Numbered from the stretch's first letter, positions 36,519-49,830 are shown. The stretch is DNA of 64,000 nt from Anisodus tanguticus (GCA_034509755.1 CM067547.1:46774859-46838858); one strand, 5' to 3'. Translations and numbers: made by a program. Notes: generated from the sequence alone by a model not told the origin.

Positions 36519-39500
36519 TTTAGGTTAAACGGTCTTAAATACAAGAGCAATGTCTAGTAGAGTCTCGCGGATTAGTGCAGAGACGTCCGCACTTATCTTT
36601 GAGAGGCTATGAGACTTCTAGGAAACTTCACTTTCTTCATTCACTTTGTGCTAAGATCAATTAAATTGGTATCTGAAATTTATTTTTCCTATTTTATCAC
36701 TGATGGTGGTAACCCACTCTTAAATTCGTGTGTAAGTGGTTCGATATGATGTCGTGCGGTAGGGTATGAGATGTGTTACCATGATACAGACTCATGACCA
36801 AGTTTAGTTTTTAGCTATGATTTGGAGTTGCAGATAATTGGGGATATGTTTGGGATCCCACAATTCGGTGATATGATTGGGAGGTGGAAATGGTAATAGA
36901 GAGGCGCTAAGAAGGAAATTAGATGGATCAATCTCCGCTATATGGAGGAAAAAATTAGTATCTAATGTGTTCGTTAGGATAAGGTTGCAAGATGTACGAG
37001 GGTAGATATCGTATAAGTTATGAAAGTTTAGGTTTGACTTCGACTTGATAGAATTGTGGTAGAAGAGTAAGAACTAATTATTGTGGGTTCCTCCAGGGAA
37101 TGACTATCTGTTCTAGGCCAAGTGGCAAGGCTACTCGTGATGAGCGAAGCTTATGAAAATAGGTAGTCCCGTTTCTTCAAATAAAGAGTGTGTTCGTAGG
37201 GTTACTTGGTGTTTGAAGTTAGTGATAAAAATGGATTGATCAAACCAAGAGGTTGTTGATTTGTGAGCTATTTCGCAGCAGTTTAGTATAAACTATGTGT
37301 AAGAGATAATATATGAGTTAGTACGTTGGACTACGTCGTAGGCTAATGAGAGCCAGTGATTGACTAATAGGAATGACTCTAGCGTTGTATGAGTGTGAAG
37401 TTCTAGTTAAGGAATTATCGGGTGTTGCATCTAGTTCTTAGATAAGATTTGTGGACATAGTATGTAAAGGTTAATAATTGAGAATGTTTTATAATTACTA
37501 GTATAATGACTTTGGAGTTGACCAAAGGACAGGGAAAAATTACACGGTTAGCTGGATGTGTTAGGGTTCGACAACATAAGGTAAGGGTTGGTTCTTTGCA
37601 GGCAAGCATCGTATAAGACTCTCGAACAATGTAGTGGTCAATGGAGATATTTATGGTAACATATTGAAGATGATTTGGTCTAGTACTGGTTGTGGAAAGC
37701 TTCATGTATCGAGGATCGGGTTAGTAGCTTATGAATCAATACAGAAGAAGTATTTCGATTAGAGACTTTTGTCAATGGTACTTCGATGAAACTATATGTG
37801 AATGTTAGCAGGAGTATATGTTCGGTAATTAAGGATCAACTTTCGGATTATGGACCAGTTCAGTGATAGTTTGGGTTATCGCTTGGGTACTAAAAAAAAT
37901 TTTGTCAGAGTAACCAGAGTGGGTCGATACCTTTTCTAGTTGAGAAATTTTATGAAGGATGGTACATGGAATATGTCAGGTTTGGAAGGAGCTTCCAGTT
38001 AAGGTTTGAGTGAGGCAAGGGAAACTCTCTGTCATGGGTATGCACTTACTAATTCCAAGATTAGTTTAGTTATTTTGTGAGGCCTATGATATTTCAGTAC
38101 ACACTGGAACATGTTTGAGTAAAGATCGGTTGTTAGTGGGAATGTGATTGAAATGAAAGGTGGAAATTCAATGATTGGATAAATGCGTGTTTGAGCTAAT
38201 TAGTAATGAGTGAGGCGTCTCTTCGAGATATGAGAGGATTCAGATTGGAAACAATAGGGATTTCTAGGTTAGGTGTGGATCATGTTGACATTATTTTCGC
38301 ATCTTTCAGAGCAGGTGAAATTATCTGGTACGCCCGGGGGAGTAAGTCTATGGTAATCGACTAGATGTTATGACAAATGTTCCATGAGGTTCGTAATTGA
38401 CGACATGTGGTAGATTGTGTTGAAGCATTGTTGAGTAATAGCATGGATGAGTATTTTAATGATTAAGGACTTGTAAGTAATCGCACAAGGTAAAGAGCAG
38501 GAATCGTAAGGCTAGTATTTGGTAAGGCGCGAGGGTTGCAGGATTTGATATCGTCTGAATTGATAAAGGGTAGTAAGGTATTACTATTAGAGACTTGATG
38601 GGTGGAGGTGTAGTTATTGAGGCCCCATGCTTGTCTCAAAATGTTTGGAGTTGTTGGCGAGTTAAGAGAAAGTACAAGGAGGATTTGATGTGTTTAAAGT
38701 TCATGGAGTTCTATCATATTTGCATGTCAGGTGTAACTTAAGAAACTCGAAGATTACAATCATAAGGTATACTTCTTTGGTACTAAGTGAATGACTTGGA
38801 TAGAATCCAGCTTTCGGAGTCGTGGGTGACTTTACATGTTTCATTATTCACGAGAAAAGAGATTTAAGAGGTCATCGCATGCTTATGGAAAGTGTACTAG
38901 TTATCTTGGAATCAGTTTGTGTGACTATCAATGATTTAGAAATTTGAGCACTTATTTCTAGGTCAGATTTTTTCATTTAGGGTCGGGTGGCCCGTGTGTA
39001 TATTTCGTGAAGGACTTATGGTATTTTAGTAAACCACCGATAAGGGTTCGATGGATTTCAATTTTAAATGAAGGTATGGCAGTGTTACCGGTTCTCATTG
39101 AAGTTTACTATTAGGATTGATGATAATTTAGGATGACAACGATTCAGATAGTTCTAATAGTTTACACGGGTACTGGGTATGTAATGAGGAAGTACAAATG
39201 GTTATGTGAAGCCTTAGAGTGATCAGTTGATTTTTGAAGGAATTGGCACAACAGAGTAGTCAGTAGGTATGCTTATTAGTATAGTGATTCGGAGATTCGA
39301 GAAGAATTGGGCAATGTGTTTTGGCTAAGTGGTTTTGACTTCGGGATAGAGATTCAACAGAATCGAATTTGCACAATTGGCGTTGGATTAGATCAATTTT
39401 TGAATGGAATTATTTGGAATGATCTCAGATAAATCAAGGATTCTGTTTTGGCGAGAGGAAGCCATGACTTGGACTTGTGTGTGTCTATGTATTTCTAAAG

Positions 39501-39827
39501 GATGGTAGCGATTAAGGTGTTACTGGTGTATTCAATAGAACGTGTGAAGAGGTATGGGTATAATCAAATCAGGGAATTCAAACATAGTAAGATCTTACAT
39601 TAAAGGATCAACAGTGAAGGAAATTTCAGGTATGAAAGAATAAAAGGTCGGGTTTTGAGCACAGTTAAAGGTAGTATTGACGGATACAATGAATAAGCTA
39701 TACTACCGGTATAATTCTTGATGTTGGGGATCCTTGAGGTTATGACGGGGATTCCTTAGTTACTCATCGTCTTTCGTACTTTCTTTCTCTCCATTCGAGT
39801 ATGAACGCTTGTTTAATTAGTATCTGA
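36519..39827 (+). mobile_element. Internal region of gypsy element 2, no coding capacity
   Basis: About 3.3 kb, shorter than a full chromovirus gag-pol, with no open frame worth naming apart from a chance one at 37415-37705 on minus. The end reads TTCGAGTATGAACGCTTGTTTAA just before the LTR, resembling the TTCGAGGACGAACG end usual for such elements. It is either heavily decayed or internally deleted. Confidence 0.6.
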
Positions 39828-40028
39828 TGTAATGACCCATCTAGTTATTTTTAGCTAAAGACCCTTATTTGACTATGAAACTCTTCCCGTAGACTCTATA
39901 TGGGGGTTTTGATGCACAAGGATGGGTGGCACTGGTCCCGAGGATCATTTATGTAAGTTTCTTAAAAAAAAACCCAAAATAAGAATCTTAGAGTTGAATA
40001 GTTTGACTCAAAGTTGACTTTGGAGTAT

Positions 40029-40033
40029 ATGAG
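40029..40033. repeat. Left target-site duplication of the solo LTR
   Basis: ATGAG, identical to 43496-43500 at the other end of the inserted LTR. Confidence 0.88.
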
Positions 40034-41061
40034 TGTTGACACCCAATTTTGTCCCGTCTTTTCCAATTTATTTGCAATTTTAAATATTTTTTAACACCTC
40101 AAAACAATTTTAATCTATATACATACATGCATATATATATATATATTATTCTCTTATTATATTATTATTATTCGCATTTTTACTATCATTTGCATTTTTT
40201 ATCATAATCATAAGTTTTATCCGAAAATTCTATGTTATTTTATTCTCGCAAAATTGCATCGTATTTCCATTTTTTATTAAGCATTAAACATTTCACAAAT
40301 ATTATATTTTATTATTATCACATCGTTATGTTATTTTAAATAATTCACATCTTTTACAAAACAAAAATAATATTTTTAATGTTAAACCCCTTTTATATAT
40401 ATATATTTTTTATTTTATTTTTTTTATTTTTTTTTAAACCCAAAACAATTTCTAACCCATTTCATTTTTCCAACCCAATACAAATTTTACCCAAAACAAT
40501 TAAAACCCAACAACTCCCCCTCTTTATTTTCGGCCCTCCTGCAACTGCCCAAACTCCCCTTTCTTCATTTTCTAACCAACTCCCCATTTATTCCCCCTCA
40601 CCCAAAAATCAAAGCCCAACTCGGCTAGCCCAACATCCCTTCCCCTTTTTATTCAAAACACCCACCAGCCCAAAAACCAATTCGCCCAGCCCAACAATCA
40701 ACCGGCCGGCCCAAACCATTTCTCCCAAAAAAACCAACCCAACCGAAATCAGCCCAACACCCCAACCGAAAACCCGGCCCGTCACCCAATCGCCCAACCT
40801 CTTAAAACCAACCCCCAAAACCCAAAAATCAAAACAAAAAAAAAAGAAAACCTAAACCTAAAAACCCTTCAACCGCCGCCACCCTACACCCCTACCCCCA
40901 CGTCGCCTCCCCATACCCCTACCACCACCAACTCCCTGACACCACCACACCCCCTCCCATCACTTCACCATACCCATACCCCTAAAATCCGCTTCCAAAA
41001 TTCAGATTTTCTTTACCTTTAATTCAAATTTCAAACTCGTTCTTGGGGGGGAAATCCACCT

Positions 41062-41069
41062 ATAAATAT
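41062..41069 (+). promoter_or_regulatory. TATA box of the solo LTR
   Basis: TATAAATA in the context CACCTATAAATATCCC. A start site about 30 bases downstream would fall at the beginning of the 45-bp repeat array. Confidence 0.55.
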
Positions 41070-41090
41070 CCCCCTTGTTCTTCATCTTTG

Positions 41091-41320
41091 AGAGGTTCGA
41101 AAATCTGCCTTTGAAGGTTCGAAAATCCATCTTTGAGAGGTTCGAAAATCTGCCTTTGAAGGTTCGAAAATCCGTCTTTGAGAGGTTCGAAAATCTGCCT
41201 TTGAAGGTTCGAAAATCCGTCTTTGAGAGGTTCGAAAATCTGCCTTTGAAGGTTCGAAAAATCCGTCTTTGAGGTTCGAAAATCCGTCTTTGAGGATCCG
41301 AAAATCCGTCTTTGAAGGGT
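41091..41320 (+). repeat. 45-bp tandem repeat just after the LTR TATA box
   Basis: Units begin GAGAGGTTCGAAAATCTGCC at 41091, 41136, 41181 and 41226; shorter, half-unit copies continue to about 41320. Each unit is itself two similar 22-23-bp halves sharing GGTTCGAAAATC. The array would make up the very start of the transcript. Confidence 0.9.
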
Positions 41321-43495
41321 CGATTCTTAGAATTTTCGGGTCATTTTTAGGTCCGAAATTTAAGAAATCCGAAATCTCCTTAAAGGTTTGGCATTATATT
41401 TTGTTTGTGTTGTTCTTCACTAAAAAAAAGGGGGCAATCCAAAATCTTTGTTTGTTCTTGCATGTGTTCTTCAACTTAAATATTCCGAAATATAGGTCGA
41501 AATTATTGTTTTTTTTTTGTGTTGAAGAATCTGGATTTTTAGCTATTTTTCACTATTTTTTCGGTCCAATTCGGGTCGGGTCGGGTCAAACATCCGAAAA
41601 TCAGAAAAACAATCCTATTTCCGAAAAAAAAATCAGAATTCAAAAAAACCTACAACAAATCAGAATTCTAACATTTCCGAGCGGATTCAACGATTCAAAA
41701 CACGCCTCGGTTCGCTACCCGAAAAAGGTTAGACTCGTTCCAATTCTTCTATATTTCTTTAAGCTTATTTGATTGTGTTGTTTATGCTTGATTTAGTATG
41801 ATATTTTGCTAAGTAATGTAGTCTTGATTAATTAATATGATAATGAGATGATTTTGCTTATATAATTGTATTTATGTCGTTGGATATTTCTGATTTGGAG
41901 TTGATACGTGATAGATGATATTGCCTCGATGTTTTGGTTAACTAGTTATTGTCATTAGCTTTTGTAAGGTATCTTGGGTTCATTATTAAATGCAATACGT
42001 ATTAATATGTATTTAGAAGAGCTATGGCTTGATTAAATACTCTTAGGACACCTAGCGGATTGTTGATATTCAAATTATTGTATGTTGTGTAAGTTGTTAG
42101 TTTGGTGGCTGCCTAATAAATCAAAAAACGAGCATACTTTAATTGATTAAAATGACGATATTTACATGTTATATTCTAGATTAATATGTGCAATTTTAAA
42201 AGGAGTATGTTATCCACGTTTAATATAATAGTATGTGCGTTTGGTTTAAGCTTATGAATGTCATGTTTCTTTAAGATTAAGATGAGTTCAACGGATTTTA
42301 TCATGTATGTTTACATAATTTATATATTGGTCTTCCTTGCCTCTTTTATTCTTGTTTAAATTTAGAGCCGGTTGTGTTAGCATACATTCTTTCTTCGGCT
42401 ACTTTAATATGCCAAATCTGAAAAAAATAATGTCTTAAGGACATGTAAAATATATGGCCAGGAGTATTCACTCCTATGTATATTTAATGTTGTATATTTC
42501 GTGTATATATATATTAGGAATGTTCATGAGTTTATATTTTCGTTCCGTCTACTAATCCTTTTCTTTTCTTTTATTTACATGAAATGCATCGGGAGCTACG
42601 AAGAGTCTCGTTATGAGACTCATCATGACTTCGTCCAAAATGAAGAACCACGTCTATGTTCATTGCATTCCCCGCTCTCGGGACTTCAAAACAAATAGGG
42701 TGCCGATGATATCGTCATCCATCCTAGCGCTGCTTCTGTTTATTGTTTAATTTGTCTTTCATTATTATTTGGGTTGTAATAATTATTTAATTATGTACTG
42801 TCATTAGAATGCTTAGAATAATTAGGCCGCGAATAGATGAATGAATAGGATAGTCTAACTGCCGTTAGTTTATTTCTTAGGCTCGTTTGAATTGGAAACC
42901 CGTCGCTAGCTTATTTGCTTGTAGGCTCGGTTAATTCAAACTTAGAAACCCTCCGCTAGTTTATTTATTTTCAGGCTCATCATGCATATTTAAAATTTTC
43001 AAAACAAACTTGACCATCTTTTGTTCACTTTATTTAATTGTACAACTCAAAATGATTTCCAAAATTACTTCTTTGGCATCATAAGTAATTCGTTTTTCTC
43101 CTTATTATTGTCACAAATGCATACATGTACAAAATGCATCTCTTTCATTAATTATTTGCAAACATCTTTTTAACTTCATACTTTAAACATGCATTTTTCT
43201 TAGTGTAATATTAACCTGAGTTTGATCGGATAACCGCAAGTTAGCGGATCTTAAAGGATGCCTAACCCCTTCCCTTTAGGATAATAAAGAACTCTTACCT
43301 AGAATCTCGCTAGTTTCGCAGATCTTAAAATTGGAGTTACATTGCAGCATTTAGTTAATATTTAGGTGTCCTAATTCACCGTAAAAATAATTAGGTGGCG
43401 ACTCCTCAATTCAACCCTTAATCATACCCAGGAATCACCGGGACACGCCGTGCTCCGCTTTTGACCTCGGAGCGGGTCGAAAATCGAGCGCGACA

Positions 43496-43500
43496 ATGAG
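43496..43500. repeat. Right target-site duplication of the solo LTR
   Basis: ATGAG, identical to 40029-40033. Confidence 0.88.
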
Positions 43501-46183
43501 TTGTTTTCGGGTTCCGTTACTTTCGATAGTTTTGTAGGGTCATTTATGACTTAGTCAAGTCATCGGTTTGCTTCCCATGACAATTAGATGAATTTTGTGG
43601 CCTTATTTGTAAATTTTAGATATTTGGTTATTTTGGGAAAATCTTTAGAAATATATGTCTAAGCTTGATTAAATGGGAATGAGGGCGCGATGAGTTCGTA
43701 GCACTGTTTACCTGGGAAGAGCATGTCTGGTTTATGTCCGGGGGGTCTCAGGAGTGTTTCAGGTGTTTGGTGGAAGTTTGGGTTAGAATTCATTTTGCTG
43801 GTGTTTGGTGTCCGCCCTAGTGACACTGTTGTTCGTTGTTGCGTGTCCACCTCTACGGAGGTCGGTTCGCATAAGCGGGTTCTGAGGTTTTGTGAGAGTT
43901 TCGCTTCAGTGAGGCTTTTTATGCATAGGTGTATGCACCTTTGCCGGGTCATAGTCTGCTGCTGCGCTAGGGCGAGCTGTCAAGTGTCTGCACCCCAACG
44001 AGGTCTTTTACGCTGGGGCGAGACCGCGCATGCGGAGTCAGGTCCACACGGGTGGAATCGATTTGCCTGGTAACCTAATAAATTCCTTAGGTCAAATCAC
44101 TTTCCCAAAATAACATTTTCTCGGTTCTAGAGCTTTAAAGAAGGAATCCTTAAAAGTTGTGGCCAAATTCTTCATTTGAGGTAAGGTTCTTCACCCTTAT
44201 GATTATATTTCATGTTTTTAAGTCTCTAATGGTGGTATAGAGTGTATGTGAATTGGAGAAGATGAGCTCTAATTTTTCTATAAGAATAAGAGAGGTTAAA
44301 TCCTTAATTTAAGGGTGTAAAAGGAATTAGTTTAGTTTAATATTGTGAATTAGTATTGGTATATGATAGAAGATCATGTTGTAGCCTTTAATTTGATTAA
44401 TGAAACCCTTTTTGATTTGGAGGAAATCATAGGATTTATGAATTGGGGATTTTCTTAAATTATTCAATTAAAGGTCCAAATGAGCTTAGGTTTATAATTA
44501 GCTTAAGGATATGATTACCTAGCATGTGTGTGCTTTTTGGGTATTAAAATTTGGATCTTGATACCGTGGGCCTAGGGTTGGTTTTGGAAGTCTTGGTATG
44601 TTTAAGGACTAAGTCATTGTATCATGTGTTAGCTTTATTTTAACGTATAGTATATGCGTGTTAGACTTTGATTATCACGATGCACTCCGGAAGGGCAAGG
44701 CTTGCGTGGAGGTCAACCGTTCATGACTCCTGCTTGGCTTTGAGGTAGGCTACGATTTACTTTCCCTAGACTCCTATAGAAGTAGGTAATTAGTTATAAA
44801 TATTGAGAGGTATTAGACGTATTTGGGGGTCCCACTCAAACGATGGTGATGAACGTTTGAGTGGGTAACAATGTTGAATTGTGATGATGGATGATTTGGG
44901 GAATCAACCTTATGATGGTTTCGACTGTTGATTGATTGGGTTTATCGCCACTATGTAGGCTCGTCGCCATAATTTCTATTATTGTGCTTATTCATCACAC
45001 ATGCTTTGGTATGATATCCTGATTGTACTTGGATTGTATGTTATTGAATTTTTTAAAGCATGTGACATTCATCTTTATACTTGGTTGCATCTCATTTCAT
45101 ATTGATTTATTGCCTTGAAATGTCATTTGCATTCATACACTCATGTTTTTAATGATATTGATGTTGGAGTGGTATGAAAATGTTGTGGGTCCAAGAGACC
45201 GGAAGGTAAGAACACTTATGAGATTATTGACAACATTGAGATGATGATATTACGGATGACTTGGGTTAAAAGCCGCAACAGATATGATGATGCACGGGGG
45301 AATGAGTTGCACACTTGCATAGCTATTTAGCCAAGTGTTGGGCTCTGTTAAGAAATTTATGAGGGTATATGTACTTCACGGGTCCCCCTTGATTATGCAA
45401 CCCATAGATTTAGACGCATGTATACGGGAGTTGAAAGGTACCTGTCTTAATTGATTATTTGATAAATTGGTAGGTGGTGAAAGCATGTATATGACTTAAA
45501 CACAGATAGATGGCAAAGATGGTATTATGTGTAAGATTTTCTGGGTGCAATATGATTTGAACTGTCTTTGATTGTAGGTGAACTCTTACGTGGATAAGGT
45601 GACTTGTTTGATTCTGTGAACTTTATATGGACAATGCGACTTACATGGATCATTGAACTATCTAGTATAGAATTACTTGGTGTCAATTTGATATTTATCT
45701 CTTTTTGCGTATCTTACGTCGTTGTCAGCCTATGATGCCTTTGGGGGTACGTTGAGTACTCATACTACACTTGCTGCATTCTTTTTGGATATAGATACAA
45801 CTCCCTACACCAGTTGGGGACCTCGAGGCTGAGTCCGAGCAGGTTGACTTCCAACATTCAGGGTGAGGATGCTATTTCCGGCATGCTTATATCTTTATTT
45901 TTGTCAGACACTTAGATTATGATATTCAGTATTCGGCTTATGTTGCCTTCATTTCATACTTGTATCAGTATTAGTGCTCTTGTAGTGTTGATCAGATCAT
46001 TTGTGGGTTGTATTTATATTTTCAGACTTACATTCCGTATTTTTATATTATGACAGACAAGGTCTATAAGTATTTTGTTATTTCTGCATTTATTTATTTA
46101 TTAGTACCGTTTATATGGGAAGTGGTTCGCCTACCGATGAAAAAGTGTAGATGCCACCACGATTCTTAAAAAGGGTCGTGACA

Positions 46184-46939
46184 CTTAAAATAAGGGATAC
46201 ATAATCCTTTAAGTCGCTATGTTTTAAAAGTCTTGTTATATAAAGTAATTATTTAAAAGATTATGTATAAAGTGTAATTATGACTTTTATATCGTTATGT
46301 GGTGTAAAATTTCCTTAATTTTATATTTTATTTCAACGGCTGCAGTGCGTAAAATCCCCTTTTAAATATGAATATAGATTGGGCTACCCAGATATACTCC
46401 ATGCATCTCAGGCTAACCAACTAATAAACCGGGGTGTGGGGCTCCTGGGGTGGGAGATTCCACCTTTTGGAGCAAATAAATGGTCCAAAATTGGCAAATA
46501 TCCATTTTCCAACGCGTACAATTGAAAATAGACATTAAATGAAATTTCAGATTTCGTAGGCAAAATTTATGATAGTAGCTATTTGTGTAATTAAAAATAA
46601 TTATTGTCATGGAGTTTCACCACTAATTTTTTTTTAAATTACACATTAATGATTTATTTTCATAGATAGAACCGAAAAGTGAACAGTGAACTCTATTTCT
46701 AACGAATAAATGTCTTGATGCCCTTTGGGATGAGAATATTGTATTTTTTAAAATTTAATTTTGTAATAAAAGCTTATACATTATTGAAGTAAACTTCACA
46801 AATATACTTTTTAGCCTTAGTGATTGAAAAATAGCTACCGTATAGATTACTACAGTCAACCTGAAATTTTACCTGTAAAATTTAGAACTCTGTGATAGTG
46901 ATTATTTTTCAAAGACTAGGTACAAAATTAACTATTGGT
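46184..46939. other. AT-rich sequence without recognisable gene
   Basis: About 750 bases between gypsy element 2 and the next Tat LTR fragment. Only a chance 65-codon minus-strand frame (46413-46610). Possibly old host or repeat sequence. Confidence 0.5.
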
Positions 46940-48255
46940 TTTTGATACCTAATTTTTATCCTCCGATAATTTAATTTAATTATTTAATATTCTCGGGTCA
47001 CAAACGGAGTTGAAAATGCTTTGTATGAGACAAAATGATTTTATAAAATTATTCCGAAAATATTTTATCATTTCATTTGAAAAAATACTATCCATTATAC
47101 TTATTGTTTATCATATCTTATTTTTTAATTATTAATTACAATTTTTAAAATTTAAAGTAAAGGTAATTGTGCAAATTGTCTAAATTCTCAATTTTTAAAG
47201 GTAATTAATATTTATTCCGCCAAACTCGGGAAGATTGTCTAATTAAGTAGAATAATTAAATAACATCTCAATTTTAAATCATTTTATTTAAATTTAAAAG
47301 GATTTTGCACGATCTAGGGATTTTTATCTCTGATTAATATAAAATTTAGGCTTAACTTGAAGCTCTTGATTTAATTAGATTATAATTGAATTTATTTTGG
47401 TCATCTTTTAACTTAAAAATTGGTAACATTTGCAAAATGTGGCCATTACTCTCGTTTTAATTACCAACACAGTGAGCCTCTATTCTTCCCTTTTTACACA
47501 ATCCGAGTCTGTTTCAAGAGGACAGTGACCCGACCCAACGCCATTGTTATGCACAAAAGACAAACCCCAAACCTCATTTGTCATTTTGCCCAAATCTTCC
47601 AAACTCTAGTTCCTCTCTCATCTCCATCTGCGCACAATCTTGTCAAAAATAGCGAGGGCTCAGTATACGGATGGCTGTGCAGGTATTTGTTCGACCATTT
47701 GGGGCAAGAGCATTATTTGGTCTTGCCTTAGTACCACCATACAAGCACTATGGAGCATGTAAGGGTTAAAACCCATATGCGTTGCTTTATTTGTCGATCT
47801 TAATGATTTTTGTCCGATTTTGATTTTGAATCCATGATTTCTATCGGCTATGTGATTTAGGAGGGAATTCCCCCCCCCCCCCCACACACATTTCTTATTA
47901 TCCCACATCGTATCCCTCAACTTGGCTAGGGTTTCCACGAGTTCTATAAATTGTACTATTGTTCTTTATTTTTAGAGGTCGGCAAGTTCGAATCGGGGGC
48001 TTCTTATTTTTTAGGAGTCATTTTCGAGCAAAAACTTGATTAATTATAGCTTATTCGGGATCCAAGCCCTTTGGTGGAAACCAAATTAGCCTTAGTTCAT
48101 CTTCACAATCTAAAACCCTTTTATTTCGTGTGTGCGAGTGCTTTTGGTGTTAGAGTTGAAGAATCAAGCCCATCATTTGATCCTAGGTTGCCTTCATGTA
48201 TTTTTATTTCTCTACTTGTTTCTGTACAATATTATGGATTTGAGTATGTTTAGTT
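46940..48255 (+). mobile_element. Tat/Ogre-type LTR fragment (5' part)
   Basis: Begins TTTTGATACCTAATTTTTAT, a mutated TGTTGACACCTAATTTTC, and follows the LTR at 27704 through shared blocks such as TATTGTTTATCATAT, ATCTGCGCA and GGGATCCAAGCCCTTTGGTGG. It lacks the MITE found in that LTR. It is cut at about 48255 by the SIRE-like copia sequence. A 14-base C run lies at 47870-47883. Confidence 0.78.
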
Positions 48256-48261
48256 AATATA

Positions 48262-48637
48262 GATGTGTACAAGAACATGTGACAATTGCTATATTGTTGT
48301 AAGGCAAGAAACATGCAATAATGCTAAGGTCGATGATACAACACTATGACATCAAAAGTTGGGGCATGTCAACTATCGCAATTAAGAAAAATTGGTCTCA
48401 TATGAAGCGGTTAGAGACATACCCAAACTTAGCCATAAAGGTAAAACTGTCTGTGAAGATTGTTTGAAAGGTAAGCAAACATGTGTCTCTCATAATGTTG
48501 TCCAACATGACGGACAACATTCAGGTATGTCTCACTGTTTTCAATTGCTATATATGGATTTAATGGATCTAATTGAAGTAGACAGTCTAGGTATTCCTTC
48601 GTGATATTATATGATTTTTCTAGATATTCTTGGATAT
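48262..48637 (+). pseudogene. SIRE-like copia integrase fragment (unit A)
   Basis: It parallels 50499-50870: CYIVVRQETCNN, HQKLGHVNYRN, the GKTVCEDCLKGKQT zinc part, and LLYMDLM, which keeps the first catalytic Asp. An in-frame TGA replaces a Trp before HQKLGH, and later frames are shifted. At 48637 it is joined directly to the middle of a gag (AACAAAGCTACGCATGCTCA), so everything from integrase core to the next gag is deleted. Confidence 0.82.
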
Positions 48638-49830
48638 ATTTTTTTAACAAAGCTACGCATGCTCATGAGTAAATATGAATGTTTAAGGATGGAAGAAGCG
48701 AATGATATTAAATCTTATTTTGAAAAGTTGATTGACGTCTCAAATGAATGTCAAGTGCTTGGTGAACCATTAACCAACACTCAACTTGTTGAAAAGGCTC
48801 TCTGTTCTCTTTCTGAAAAGTTCAATTTAAAGATTTGTGCTATTGAAGAAGCTCACAATCATGTCATAATGGACCTTCATACCTTGATGAGTATTCTCAA
48901 AACTTATGAGATGAACATTGAGAATCAAAATGAATTGTATAAAAGCAATAATATGGCACTTCAAGTTCAATCCTCGGAGAGTCAAATCGAAGAAGAATAT
49001 GAGAATCTTGAAGAAATTGGTGATGGTGCAAATGTTGCCTTACTCGAAAATACAATTCGATGGTGAGGAAGTTCAACAATGAGAGAAACCAATCTAAATA
49101 TAAAGAGCACCAAAACCAAGTCTTCAATCATAAGCCCACTAGATCCCTTCCAAATGTACAAAAAGGAAATCAACTAAGAAGAACCAACTCAGATCGTACC
49201 AAATTTGATCCCAAATAACTTGAATCCATGCAGTTTCATGCATGCTCGGGTTGTGGTCACTATGCTAACGAATGTGCAAAAACTCTTAGAAAATTTGATA
49301 AGAACCTATGGGTTTCTCTTAGTGATGATGAAGGAAAAGAGGAAGGAGATCGTGAAATTGAAACACAAGCAATGTTGGCTACTGTTTTCGAGCAGTCTAT
49401 TGGATAATGAAGATGTCGTATACAATGTTGTCTCAGATGCCACGACATTTGCACTAACATTAGCAACAACATCAACATCTTCAGCGACATCCGAAAGGTA
49501 TGAATTCTTTAACTATTCTAATGTTAATTGCTTTAGTGGTTCCATTTCTGTTAGTGAGGCTGATTGTATGGAACAAGTTGAATGCAAAGATGATATGATT
49601 AATGAATTACAAAGTATTTGTAAAGCCTTAATCATAGAATCCAAGCAACTTGACAAAAAGATAAAATCTTTAACTCATGAGAATTTAGTATTAAAAGGCA
49701 CGATAACCCGACTTGAGGGTGCACTTACCAAAAAGGATATTGAATTTGGTAAGATCCGTGCAAAATTGGATTTAGCCGAAGCAACCTTCCGTAATGATCA
49801 ACACGGAGACTTCAAAACTGAATGAAATAC
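48638..49830 (+). pseudogene. SIRE-like copia Gag, 3' two thirds (unit B)
   Basis: The open frame to 49066 reads TKLRMLMSKYECLRMEEAND then FEKLIDVSNECQVLGEPLT and KALCSLSEKFNLK, the UBN2-type Gag core that packages element RNA. After a frame change the sequence continues through a Cys/His remnant (about 49220-49290) and a coiled-coil-like stretch (49560-49800, KKIKSLTHENLVLKGTITRL). The first 730 bases are a near copy of 56077-56805. The 5' end of Gag is missing because of the junction at 48637. Confidence 0.83.

Larger units (their letters stand above)
40034..43495 (+). mobile_element. Solo LTR, Tat/Ogre-type (3462 bp), nested in gypsy element 2
   Basis: Starts TGTTGACACCCAATTTTG and ends GAGCGCGACA, flanked by perfect ATGAG duplications. 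It carries the Tat LTR landmarks AGGATGCCTAACCCCTTCCC (43256) and AGGTGGCGACTCC (43392). No PBS, internal region or second LTR lies between the duplications, so this is a solo LTR left by LTR-LTR recombination. A proline-rich open frame at 40379-40855 and the repeat-encoded one at 41075-41272 are not genes. Confidence 0.92.
39828..46183 (+). mobile_element. 3' LTR of gypsy element 2, split by a solo LTR
   Basis: Starts TGTAATGACCCATCTAG and ends GGGTCGTGACA. Without the nested 3462-bp LTR and 5-bp duplication it is about 2.89 kb. The TGTAATGACCC start is common in plant chromovirus (Tekay-like) LTRs. The right part (44077 on) aligns with 33778-36503. The GC-rich open frame at 43723-44073 is LTR sequence with no protein signature. 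Confidence 0.88.

Noticed and set aside
40379..40855. 158-codon proline-rich open frame
   Set aside because: It lies in the U3 part of the Tat solo LTR, is C-rich and low-complexity, and shows no domain. It is an open frame by base composition.
41075..41772. Open frames with FERFENLPLKVRKS repeats
   Set aside because: These translate the 45-bp LTR tandem repeat; it is untranslated LTR sequence near the start of the element's transcript.
43723..44073. 116-codon Cys-rich open frame
   Set aside because: It is inside the 3' LTR of gypsy element 2 and has no family signature; GC-rich LTR segments often stay open by chance.
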